DNA of 6,711 nucleotides, taken from contig JAIRVC010000156.1 of NCBI GenBank assembly GCA_031254095.1, positions 1 to 6,711 of the forward strand, written 5' to 3'. A program made the translations under genes and the position numbers. The notes under the pieces were generated by a model that was given only the letters and a program-made list of their open reading frames with translations, was not told the DNA's origin and ran no database searches. Shown piece after piece: positions 1 through 6,508 of the stretch. The stretch's first letter is position 1; each line of letters opens with the position of its first letter. Source of the DNA: Acidobacteriota bacterium (GTDB lineage Bacteria; Acidobacteriota; UBA6911).

Positions 1-1271
1 ACCATCGCGCCGCGCACCCATATTTCGCCATAATTTCCCCGCGCCGCTTCTCGTCCGTCACGACCGACGATTTTTATATCCACGCTCGGAAGCGCAAATC
101 CGCTCAATTCGGGATTGCCAAGCAGCTCAATTCCGGAAACCACGCTGACGGCGCCGCAAGTTTCCGTCATGCCATAGCCGGTTCCAAGGTTTATGCGAGG
201 AAATCCGTCCGTCAGATCTCGAATAAATTTTCTGCGAAGGGCGACGCCGTAGATATTCATATGCGTCAAAGACCGCAAGCTATCCGTTGACCGGTCGGCG
301 CGCAGCAAACTCTTTGCCATTACCGGCGACAATCCGCTCAATGAACGGACGCGCTCGTTTTCGATTAAAGCCGCCGCGGTTTGCGCGTCCCATTCCGGCA
401 TCAGCACAATTTTCCCGCCCAGATAACACATCAGCATTAGATGGGAATACCCTCCGGCATGAGAAAACGGCGACAATAAAAGAGAACACGGCTGCGCGTC
501 GTGATGCTGTTTCAGCCGATCTTTTGCCGCGCAAAAACTCATGCGGAGGCCGCCCAGCATCATATTCATCAAACCTGTCGTTATATTGCGATGGTTGAAC
601 ATCGCGCACTTAGGCTTTCCGGTCGTTCCGGATGTGAATGAAATCAACGCTTCGTCATCCGGCGCCGTTTCACATATCGCCCCTATATCCGCGTCATTTT
701 TGCCGACGGGCGCGTCAGCAAGATTAAAAATTGAAAAATCCGCCGATTTTCCAAAATCAATACGCGAAATTGCGTCCGGGCGGCTCATTATGGGAATAAC
801 CACAGGGAGCTTCATGCCGGGCGCATTAATTCTTTCGGCGGAAGAAATATCCGCAACCGCCAGCTCACAATTTGTTAGTTCAAGCGCCTTGAGCGCGGCG
901 CGTCTTTTCGCGTCAGCCGGTATGACCACGGGCGCCGCGCCCGCAAAACATAACGCCATGAAAACAACCGCCCATTCCGGGCCGGTTTCCATCATAAGCG
1001 CGACGCGGCTTCCCTTTTTAATGCCGTATTTTTGCCGCAGGCTCCGCGCAAAATGGCTTGCGCGCCGGAACGCCTGCCCGAAGGTCAGCCGCGTATCGCC
1101 TTTTACGATGAATTCACGATCGGCAAAAGCCGCGGATTTTATAAATACATCTCGCAGTGTTTGAGGACCGCGGGGAAATATTTTGCACGGGATGCCATTA
1201 ATAACAGCGTCCTTGAGCTCAAAAGGAGAGCCTTTATGTGTCAGAAGTTCGTAAGACAGTATTTTTTTCAT
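1..1271 (-). CDS. AMP-forming acyl-CoA ligase-like enzyme, C-terminus cut by window edge
   Basis: This gene starts with ATG at 1271 and reads off the left edge, giving 423 visible codons with no stop. The N-terminus (MKKILSYELLTHKGSPFEL) and the body resemble class I adenylate-forming enzymes of the FadD-like acyl-CoA synthetase group. These form an acyl-adenylate from a carboxylic acid and ATP, then transfer the acyl group, usually to CoA. Visible motifs are the phosphate-binding loop FTSGTTGKPK (about residues 212-221), a core SPFSHAGGY with His271, GYGMTE (365-370, with the ATP-binding Thr and Glu), and GEIWVRG (414-420). The C-terminal subdomain with the TGD aspartate, hinge and catalytic lysine is missing only because the window ends; family members usually run about 100-130 residues further. 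The residue after PK is Cys where Gly is usual. An AGGA site (1283-1286) lies 11 nt before ATG; an in-frame TTG at 1280 is a weaker start. It is last in the visible operon. Substrate is unknown, and a carrier-protein ligase is possible. Confidence 0.88.
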   Translation of the reverse strand, partial: MKKILSYELLTHKGSPFELKDAVINGIPCKIFPRGPQTLRDVFIKSAAFADREFIVKGDTRLTFGQAFRRASHFARSLRQKYGIKKGSRVALMMETGPEWAVVFMALCFAGAAPVVIPADAKRRAALKALELTNCELAVADISSAERINAPGMKLPVVIPIMSRPDAISRIDFGKSADFSIFNLADAPVGKNDADIGAICETAPDDEALISFTSGTTGKPKCAMFNHRNITTGLMNMMLGGLRMSFCAAKDRLKQHHDAQPCSLLLSPFSHAGGYSHLMLMCYLGGKIVLMPEWDAQTAAALIENERVRSLSGLSPVMAKSLLRADRSTDSLRSLTHMNIYGVALRRKFIRDLTDGFPRINLGTGYGMTETCGAVSVVSGIELLGNPELSGFALPSVDIKIVGRDGREAARGNYGEIWVRGAM

Positions 1272-1305
1272 GTATTGCAAATTCCTGCCATCCTTTCTTA
1301 AAAAA

Positions 1306-2919
1306 TCAGCGCTTCCCTAAAGAAAATTTCTTAATCTTGCCCGTGCCCGTCACCGGCAGGCGTTCGACGATTGTGTATCCATACGGAACCTTGTTATGAG
1401 GCAGTCTTGCCCTGCAATGCTCGCGCAGGTCGGCCTTTTTCAGCAAGGGATTGCGGGACGCCACGTAAGCATGGATTACCTCTCCCATCAGCGAATCGGG
1501 ACGGCCTACGGCGGCGGCTCCTTCAACTTCGGGATATTCCATGAGAATTTCTTCGATTTCAGAAGGGCTTATGCGTTCCCCGGCGCATTTTATGAGGTCT
1601 TTTTTCCGCCCGTCGATGTAAAGAAATCCATCGGCGTCCAAATGCCCGATGTCTCCCGTTTTAAGCCAGCCATCGACAATCGTTTCCGCCGTCAAATCGG
1701 GATCGCCCAGATAACCGGTCATAACATTGGGGCCGCGCAATATTATTTCTCCCGTTTCATACGCGGCGGCGGCGCGGCCGTCTTCCGTTACAATTTTGAG
1801 TTCGACACGGGGAAGCGGACGTCCGCAGGATTCCTTTTTTGCGTGGATCATTTCGGGAGGGACATAACAGACTCGCGTAGCCGCCTCCGTCAGACCGTAC
1901 ATTGAAAATATTCGAACCTCAGGCAATGCTTCGGTCAGGCTGTCGATCACCGCGGGCGGCAGCTTGTCGGCCGAGGATGCGATAATTCTCAACGGGGAAA
2001 ATTTGAGCCGCGGCAGGCAGCCCGATTTCACAAGCGTGTTGAGGTGATACGGCACGGCGCAGAGTACGGTGCAGCCCTCCGTCGTCAATCGCGACAGGAA
2101 CCGCCGCTGATTGCCGAAGCCGTCCAATATGACAATCGCCGCTCCGGCCGCCGCCGCACCAAGTAAAACGCTTTTTCCATAAGTATGACAAAGCGGCAGT
2201 ATCAGGGCGCATCTGTCCGTTTCGTTCAGCCCCATATAATCCGCTACGGCACGGGCGATAAAACAGAAATTTCCCTGGCTTAAAACGACTCCTTTTGCGG
2301 AGGACGTTGTTCCGGAGGTGTATACAATAGAGGCTTCTATCGAACTGTCTTTTATCGGCGCTTCAGGAAGGACAGGCATTTCGGGCGCGTTATCTGATTT
2401 GCCGCAGAATTTCTCAAATGAGCACACGGGGATGTTCCCCTGCACCGCCAATATCAGGTCGGATCTGTCCGTCACTAAAAACCGCGGGCGCGTTGCGCCT
2501 AAAACGCCAAGCAGTGTTTGCAATGATTCATTTCCGTCCGCTTCCACAGTGGAGCAGCCGGCGCACTGCGCGCCCCAATAGGCAAGAATATAAGCGGGAT
2601 GATTTCCGCCGACGATCGCTATGCGGCCTCCCCCGGCGGGAACAAGCTCCCTGATTCCGGACGCGGCCGCCAAAACGGCGCGGCCGAGTTCTTCGTATGA
2701 CCAGGTTCGTCCCCCGGCAACCAGCGCCGGACGTTTCGGATAAAGCGTTATTGCCCGAAAAAATATTCCGGCAATGCTTGTAACGTCATCGGAGGCAATC
2801 GCGAAATCTTCAGATTTTACCGGTTTTGCCGGTGTTTCCGGTAAAATGCCCGCATTTTCAGAAACGCGCCAGTGCGACGCCGGCGTTCCCATGTCTTTTG
2901 CGATTGCCGCGCTATTCAT
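1306..2919 (-). CDS. Free-standing AMP-forming acyl ligase (class I adenylate-forming enzyme), complete
   Basis: A complete 537-residue adenylating enzyme that activates a carboxylate as acyl-AMP and passes it to CoA or a carrier thiol; no carrier domain is fused. Motifs in order: TSGTTSSAKGV (201-211), PLCHTYG (His245), MYGLTEA (340-346), KTGD (Asp423), the hinge GRKKDLIK (Arg438) and catalytic Lys528 in GTGKIKK near the C-terminus. All key residues are present, so it should be active. The phosphate loop departs from the common SGTTGxPKG, with Ser for Gly and Ala for Pro. About 45 N-terminal residues before the conserved domain are Pro/Lys-rich and look like a linker. A longer reading frame opens at ATG 2958, but I choose ATG 2919: GAAGG at 2928-2932 is 8 nt away, and this start overlaps the exporter stop by 8 nt. 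The ATG at 2925 has only 2 nt spacing. YGLTEA followed by a PPE segment is typical of general acyl-CoA ligases; the substrate cannot be read from sequence. Confidence 0.9.
   Translation of the reverse strand: MNSAAIAKDMGTPASHWRVSENAGILPETPAKPVKSEDFAIASDDVTSIAGIFFRAITLYPKRPALVAGGRTWSYEELGRAVLAAASGIRELVPAGGGRIAIVGGNHPAYILAYWGAQCAGCSTVEADGNESLQTLLGVLGATRPRFLVTDRSDLILAVQGNIPVCSFEKFCGKSDNAPEMPVLPEAPIKDSSIEASIVYTSGTTSSAKGVVLSQGNFCFIARAVADYMGLNETDRCALILPLCHTYGKSVLLGAAAAGAAIVILDGFGNQRRFLSRLTTEGCTVLCAVPYHLNTLVKSGCLPRLKFSPLRIIASSADKLPPAVIDSLTEALPEVRIFSMYGLTEAATRVCYVPPEMIHAKKESCGRPLPRVELKIVTEDGRAAAAYETGEIILRGPNVMTGYLGDPDLTAETIVDGWLKTGDIGHLDADGFLYIDGRKKDLIKCAGERISPSEIEEILMEYPEVEGAAAVGRPDSLMGEVIHAYVASRNPLLKKADLREHCRARLPHNKVPYGYTIVERLPVTGTGKIKKFSLGKR
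2814..2847. repeat. Perfect 10-bp inverted repeat inside the N-terminal linker of the first acyl ligase
   Basis: Arms ATTTTACCGG (2814-2823) and CCGGTAAAAT (2838-2847) are exact inverted copies around a 14-nt loop that holds another GCCGG. In the mRNA it would form a hairpin over codons 25-36 of the ligase, in the poorly conserved Pro/Lys-rich part. No U-run follows on the transcribed strand, so it is not a standard terminator. It could affect ribosome passage or RNA stability between exporter and ligases, or be a by-product of repeated Pro-Val/Pro-Ala-Lys codons. Confidence 0.45.
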
Positions 2920-5053
2920 AAACATCGCCTTCGTATAAATCCAGCTGATCCGGCACAACCGGGATCAGTCCGCCCGGAGTTAATTGAAATACCTGATCGG
3001 CCAGTTTTATCGTCTCGGGACGATGCGCCACAATGACGCGTCCCATCTTTAACCGCTTGACGGCGTCATTAACCAGCCGCTCGTTTTCAACGTCCAGATG
3101 GCTTGTCGCTTCATCCAGAAAAAGTATTTTGGGATTTTTGTATATCGCCCTTGCCAGAAGTATCCTTTGGATCTGGCCGCCGGAAAGCGCCACGCCAAGA
3201 TTCCCCACCAGCGTGTCGTACTGCATCGGCATGGCAACGATGTCTTTATGAATCGCGGCCAGATTTGCGGCGCGTTCGATCGCTTCCTTGTCCGGTCTGG
3301 GATCGTAAAAACAGATATTGTCTGAAATGGATCCCGTCAGCAAACCGTCGTCCTGCATTACCGCGCCGATCCCGCTTCTATAATTCTGAAGCCCGGCCTT
3401 TCCGATCTCCATGTCATACATCCTGATTTCGCCGTGAGACGGCTGATACAGGCTTGCAAGCACCTTGAGCAGCGTCGATTTCCCGCATCCGGACGGGCCG
3501 ATAACGGCTATGGTTTCCCCGCTTTTCAACGACAGGTTTACGGAATTAAAAAGAAAGGGATGATTTTCCGAATATCGAAAGGCTACGTCCCTGACTTCAA
3601 AAAGCGGCACGGAAGAATTTTCGACCGATGGAAGCCCCGCGCCGTCCACATGAGGTTCCACGTTTGTAAACGCGATATCCGCAAGCCTTGTGAGGTGAAC
3701 ATCAAGCAAACGAAATTCAATTGCTTTGTCCAAAAGGCCCAGCGCGCGGGCGAGAAATGACTGCGACCATGATGTAAACGCCATCAGCATCCCGATGGAC
3801 AGTTCGTTTCCAAGAACCGCGATCGCTCCAAGATACAGGATTAGAACCGCTCTGCCGTTCGTAATAATTCCGTTTATAATTCCTATATGTATTCCGAATT
3901 TTTGAACTACTATCCCGGTATTGATGACATCCACATAGTAGTTCTCCCACAAGGACAGTCTGTCCGTTTCCTTTCCAAACAGTTTGATGCCCTGCATGGT
4001 TCTTATGTTTTCCATGAAGTTTGTATTTTCTTTTGCCGCCGCGACTATCTGTTCTTCCGTGCGGCGGCGAATCCACCCGAATGTCGAAAGCCGCACAACG
4101 CCGTAAAGAACAACCGCCGCCAGAATAATCAGCGTAAGCTGCCTGCTGTATATAAGCATCATTACTAAAGTCGCGGCAGCCATTATTCCGTCAAGCGCGG
4201 CGGAGACTATTCCCGAAGTTAAAAATTCCCTTATGCTTGCCTGCGAACCGAAACGGGATACGATGTCGCCGATATGCCGTTTGGAAAAATACTCAAGAGG
4301 CAGTTTCAGTAAATGCCTGTATACATTAACGGCAAACTGGAAACCCATCCTGTTTGTAAGGTGCATCACCGCAAATGAACGGATGCCGCCGGCGATAAGC
4401 TGGATAAGCACAACCAGCAGATAGGCTATTATCACTATTTTCAGCAGATCACGATCTCTTGACACAAGGACGTCGTCAATCACAAGCTGCGTAAGGTACG
4501 GCATTGCAACAACGAACAGTGCCAGCAGCAGAGACAGCAACAGCACCTGAATTATTCCTCTTTTGAGTCCTGTCGCCCGCGTCCATAATTGTGAAATTCC
4601 GAGCTTTTTTTCCTCGTCCTTTTCTTTGAAATCGCTTGTGGGAGTCAGCTCCAGCGCAATTCCCGTGAAATTTTCACCGGCGTCCTTTAATGACACCGTC
4701 CGGATTCCAACCGCGGGATCATGTATTACCAGCTTTCCGGACGAAACCTTTTTTAATACGACGAAATGATTCATGCTCCAGTGCAGAATTGCCGGGCATT
4801 TCAGTTTTCCTAATTCTTCAAGTTCAAGGCGAACCGCTCTTGATGCCAGGTTCATTCGTTCCGCTATCCGGATAACGTCTTTTAACGTCACTCCGTGCTG
4901 TGAAACTGAATGCCTGTTTCTTAAAGTGATGATGTCTATTTTGTGGCCGAAATATCCGGATGCCATCGCGAGACAGGCCAGGGCGCACTCCGAATGTTCG
5001 GTTTGCAATATGCTTGGCAGACTGCGCCCGCCTCTGAAATTTATCCCGCTCAT
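2912..5053 (-). CDS. CvaB/RaxB-type peptidase-containing ABC exporter (C39 peptidase, membrane domain, ATPase)
   Basis: This 713-residue inner-membrane protein should cleave the leader of a double-glycine-type peptide and export the core using ATP. Residues 1-138 form a C39 peptidase with Gln17, Cys23 (QTEHSEC), His96 (MNHFVVL) and Asp112 (HDPAVG), so the catalytic set is complete. Six predicted helices follow, at roughly 167-190, 203-224, 281-303, 305-322, 390-413 and 418-437. The ATPase has Walker A GPSGCGKST (519-527), Q-loop Gln567, signature LSGGQ (623-627), Walker B with Asp647/Glu648 and H-loop His677. Length and phrases such as LQTE..EC.LACLAM, ILHW..NHFVVL and MQDDGLLTGSI match the colicin V exporter family. 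The position after the catalytic Cys is Ala where Gly is usual. ATG at 5053 directly follows the TAG of the fusion-protein gene, with GAGGGGG at 5063-5069 as ribosome site, 9 nt away. The cargo is not in the window. Confidence 0.95.
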   Translation of the reverse strand: MSGINFRGGRSLPSILQTEHSECALACLAMASGYFGHKIDIITLRNRHSVSQHGVTLKDVIRIAERMNLASRAVRLELEELGKLKCPAILHWSMNHFVVLKKVSSGKLVIHDPAVGIRTVSLKDAGENFTGIALELTPTSDFKEKDEEKKLGISQLWTRATGLKRGIIQVLLLSLLLALFVVAMPYLTQLVIDDVLVSRDRDLLKIVIIAYLLVVLIQLIAGGIRSFAVMHLTNRMGFQFAVNVYRHLLKLPLEYFSKRHIGDIVSRFGSQASIREFLTSGIVSAALDGIMAAATLVMMLIYSRQLTLIILAAVVLYGVVRLSTFGWIRRRTEEQIVAAAKENTNFMENIRTMQGIKLFGKETDRLSLWENYYVDVINTGIVVQKFGIHIGIINGIITNGRAVLILYLGAIAVLGNELSIGMLMAFTSWSQSFLARALGLLDKAIEFRLLDVHLTRLADIAFTNVEPHVDGAGLPSVENSSVPLFEVRDVAFRYSENHPFLFNSVNLSLKSGETIAVIGPSGCGKSTLLKVLASLYQPSHGEIRMYDMEIGKAGLQNYRSGIGAVMQDDGLLTGSISDNICFYDPRPDKEAIERAANLAAIHKDIVAMPMQYDTLVGNLGVALSGGQIQRILLARAIYKNPKILFLDEATSHLDVENERLVNDAVKRLKMGRVIVAHRPETIKLADQVFQLTPGGLIPVVPDQLDLYEGDVYE
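2928..2932 (-). promoter_or_regulatory. Ribosome binding site that sets the start of the first acyl ligase
   Basis: On the minus strand GAAGG lies 8 nt before the ATG at 2919 but only 2 nt before the ATG at 2925, and it is downstream of the ATG at 2958. It therefore favours the 537-residue reading. It sits inside the last codons of the exporter gene. Confidence 0.6.
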
Positions 5054-6367
5054 CTATATCTTCCCCCTCAGGCTGTATACCGGCTCAAGCAGCCATTCAA
5101 ACAGCGACCGCTTATCAAGAACGACATCGGCGGAAAGCGTCATTCCCGGCCTCAGGGGGATTTCTTTTCCATATGCCTGAACATGCTGGCTTTCCAGCGC
5201 GGCGGTCACTTTATATACGGGTTCCTGAAATGTCAGGCCGGAGGCGGGTTCGCCGGGCATAATAACGCTCCCCGCGACCTGGCTTATTTTTCCCGGATAT
5301 GTTCCGAATTTCTGATAGGGAAAAGCTTCGTAACCGATATTTATACTCTGCCCGGTTTCCAGAAAACCGATAGACCTCGTGGGAAGATACAAATCAGCCT
5401 GAAGATCGGAGTTGTTCGGGATTATGGAAAAAAGGGGTCTGGCCGCGTCAATTTTCTGTCCAACGCTTACCGTAACCGCCGTAATTCTGCCGGCAACAGG
5501 CGCGCTTACAACCATTTGCCGCTGCCCCGAAATCTGCGTTCTTTGTTTGGCGAGTTCCGCCAGCTGGTTTTCAATATCCGCGATTTCCCGCTTGCTGCCA
5601 ACTTTCAGCGTTTTGACATTAAGAGCGGTTTCTTCCATGGATGAAACCGCTTCATCCATCCTCATGGCAAGCGAGTCGGACTGCTGTTTTTGTTCGAGGT
5701 ATTTTTTGTAATACTCTTCCAGCTCAATTTGGGAAATTACATTTTCGGAAGACAGCTTTTGCATTCTTTCGTAAGCGCCGCGCGAAATTTCAAGGGCTTC
5801 GTTTTGTGTACGGATCAATCTTTGCAGCTGTTCAATCTCTTTTCTCAAACGGTTAGCCTTGGTCTCGTTGGCTTCGAGCGCCGCCACAGCCCTTTCCTGT
5901 TCGTATGCAAGTTTTCTATTCAGATATATTTCCTGGACGTCAAGCTGCTCGATAAGTTTAAGTCCGACATACTCGCCTCCCGTCATCCGCTGATCAGTCA
6001 GCATACTGAACAGCACCGCGGATTCCTCCACGCTCATTCCTTCGGAAACATTCAGTTCCGCAAGTATTCCGGCCTGCGGCGGATATACCGTTACGATCCC
6101 TTCCCTTGGAACGATGATTCCCGGAACTTTTTCTTTCCGGGCATAGCTGTTAGCCGCCAGAAACCAGCACGCGATTGATGTGACCGCGACGAGAAAGACC
6201 GTTATCGCCCAATAAGATATTGGCTGCGCAAGGATAAGCTCGCCGCAGAGCCGCTCGCGCTGATGATCGACGGCTTCTTTTCTGAACAGCGGCAGGACAT
6301 GCGCCTGTTTTTTTTGTTTAACCGGCGTTTTCACAGGCGAATCTGCAAAATCCACGGAGTTCGTCAT
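5054..6367 (-). CDS. HlyD/CvaA-type periplasmic adaptor (membrane fusion protein) of the type I exporter
   Basis: A 437-residue adaptor that would link the ABC exporter to a TolC-like outer-membrane channel. A short cytoplasmic N-terminus with LFRKEAVDHQRERL (27-40) precedes one membrane helix (about 52-72). Next come a first biotinyl/lipoyl-like half (about 91-120, VYPPQAGILAELNV), a long Glu/Gln/Lys-rich helical hairpin likely to be coiled coil (about 136-285), the second half (287-306, VSAPVAGRITAV), and a beta-barrel region with GYEAFPYQKFGTYPGKI. The order and these phrases match CvaA/RaxA-like proteins. Its partner gene follows with no gap (stop TAG at 5054-5056, ATG at 5053), so translational coupling is likely. 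The start at 6367 is supported by GGAG at 6376-6379, 8 nt upstream. It is the first gene of the operon, beside the divergent regulator. No outer-membrane component is seen here; as with many such systems it may be encoded elsewhere. Confidence 0.94.
   Translation of the reverse strand: MTNSVDFADSPVKTPVKQKKQAHVLPLFRKEAVDHQRERLCGELILAQPISYWAITVFLVAVTSIACWFLAANSYARKEKVPGIIVPREGIVTVYPPQAGILAELNVSEGMSVEESAVLFSMLTDQRMTGGEYVGLKLIEQLDVQEIYLNRKLAYEQERAVAALEANETKANRLRKEIEQLQRLIRTQNEALEISRGAYERMQKLSSENVISQIELEEYYKKYLEQKQQSDSLAMRMDEAVSSMEETALNVKTLKVGSKREIADIENQLAELAKQRTQISGQRQMVVSAPVAGRITAVTVSVGQKIDAARPLFSIIPNNSDLQADLYLPTRSIGFLETGQSINIGYEAFPYQKFGTYPGKISQVAGSVIMPGEPASGLTFQEPVYKVTAALESQHVQAYGKEIPLRPGMTLSADVVLDKRSLFEWLLEPVYSLRGKI
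5063..5069 (-). promoter_or_regulatory. Ribosome binding site of the ABC exporter inside the fusion-protein gene
   Basis: On the minus strand GAGGGGG encodes part of the last codons of the fusion protein (LRGK) and lies 9 nt before the exporter ATG at 5053. The purine-rich site, together with the TAG-ATG abutment, indicates coupled translation. Confidence 0.6.
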
Positions 6368-6375
6368 AACATTTT

Positions 6376-6379
6376 CTCC
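6376..6379 (-). promoter_or_regulatory. Ribosome binding site of the fusion-protein gene
   Basis: On the minus strand GGAG lies 8 nt before the ATG at 6367. An out-of-frame ATG at 6372 opens only ATG-TTA-TGA, so it does not compete as a gene start. Confidence 0.65.
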
Positions 6380-6431
6380 GCGGATATTGTTTTGCGTCCA
6401 TCCGTTTTATTTCAAAAAAATTGAGATGCGG

Positions 6432-6448
6432 CGTGGTTTTAAACCGCG
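6432..6448. promoter_or_regulatory. Near-perfect 17-nt palindrome, candidate operator
   Basis: Arms CGTGGTTT (6432-6439) and AAACCGCG (6441-6448) are inverted around a single central T, with one mismatched pair. The site sits near the middle of the divergent region, 61 nt before the regulator start and 65 nt before the fusion-protein start. A dimeric regulator could bind there and act on both directions. It is not followed by a T-run, so it does not look like a terminator. No factor is assigned. A chance origin is possible for a site of this size. Confidence 0.3.
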
Positions 6449-6494
6449 AATGGGCATGAATTCAGCGCAAGATAATGTATATTAATTAATTCCC

Positions 6495-6500
6495 GGGAGG
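6495..6500 (+). promoter_or_regulatory. Ribosome binding site of the response regulator
   Basis: GGGAGG lies 8 nt before the ATG at 6509. It is a strong match to the Shine-Dalgarno consensus and fixes that start. Confidence 0.8.
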
Positions 6501-6508
6501 TAAGGCTG

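Larger units (their letters stand above)
6368..6508. promoter_or_regulatory. Divergent intergenic region between exporter operon and response regulator
   Basis: This is the only sizeable non-coding stretch, and it must hold the regulator's promoter. It is also the natural place for the promoter of the exporter operon, because both genes start at its borders. It is more AT-rich than its surroundings, with an A7 run (6414-6420) and a perfect ATTAATTAAT palindrome (6481-6490). On the plus strand GATAAT (6471-6476) resembles a -10 box but lacks a good -35 at 16-18 nt. On the minus strand TTGAAA resembles a -35, but the nearest -10-like CAATAT is about 20 nt away. I can therefore not assign either promoter with confidence. 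No convincing small gene is present. Confidence 0.5.

Noticed and set aside
541..1164. Plus-strand open frame of 207 codons
   Set aside because: It lies antisense to the second ligase, whose reading matches a known family throughout. The plus-strand product is rich in Ser/Ala with no recognisable motif, and GCG-rich codons leave the opposite frames open by chance.
1272..1305. Possible terminator between the two ligases
   Set aside because: The 34-nt gap shows no stem; the short A/T run at its edge lacks a preceding hairpin.
1919..2212. Minus-strand open frame in another register inside the first ligase
   Set aside because: It is a same-strand out-of-frame shadow of the conserved middle of the ligase, without a recognisable product.
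2920..2958. Longer start of the first ligase at ATG 2958
   Set aside because: It would overlap the exporter by 47 nt, adds 13 residues with no family match, and lacks the well-placed GAAGG that serves ATG 2919.
4943..5644. Plus-strand open frame of 233 codons
   Set aside because: It runs antisense across the exporter and fusion-protein junction. It shows no domain and no convincing ribosome site, and both genes under it are certain.
6308..6315. Run of eight A in the fusion-protein coding strand, considered as a slippage or phase-variation site
   Set aside because: It encodes the KQKKQ stretch in a Lys-rich, poorly conserved tail. One run of eight without further evidence is not enough to claim switching.
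6318..6401. Minus-strand 27-codon open frame ending in ENAG near the fusion-protein start, considered as a leader or precursor peptide
   Set aside because: It has no ribosome site, no double-glycine leader pattern with a following core, and mostly overlaps the fusion-protein gene in another frame.
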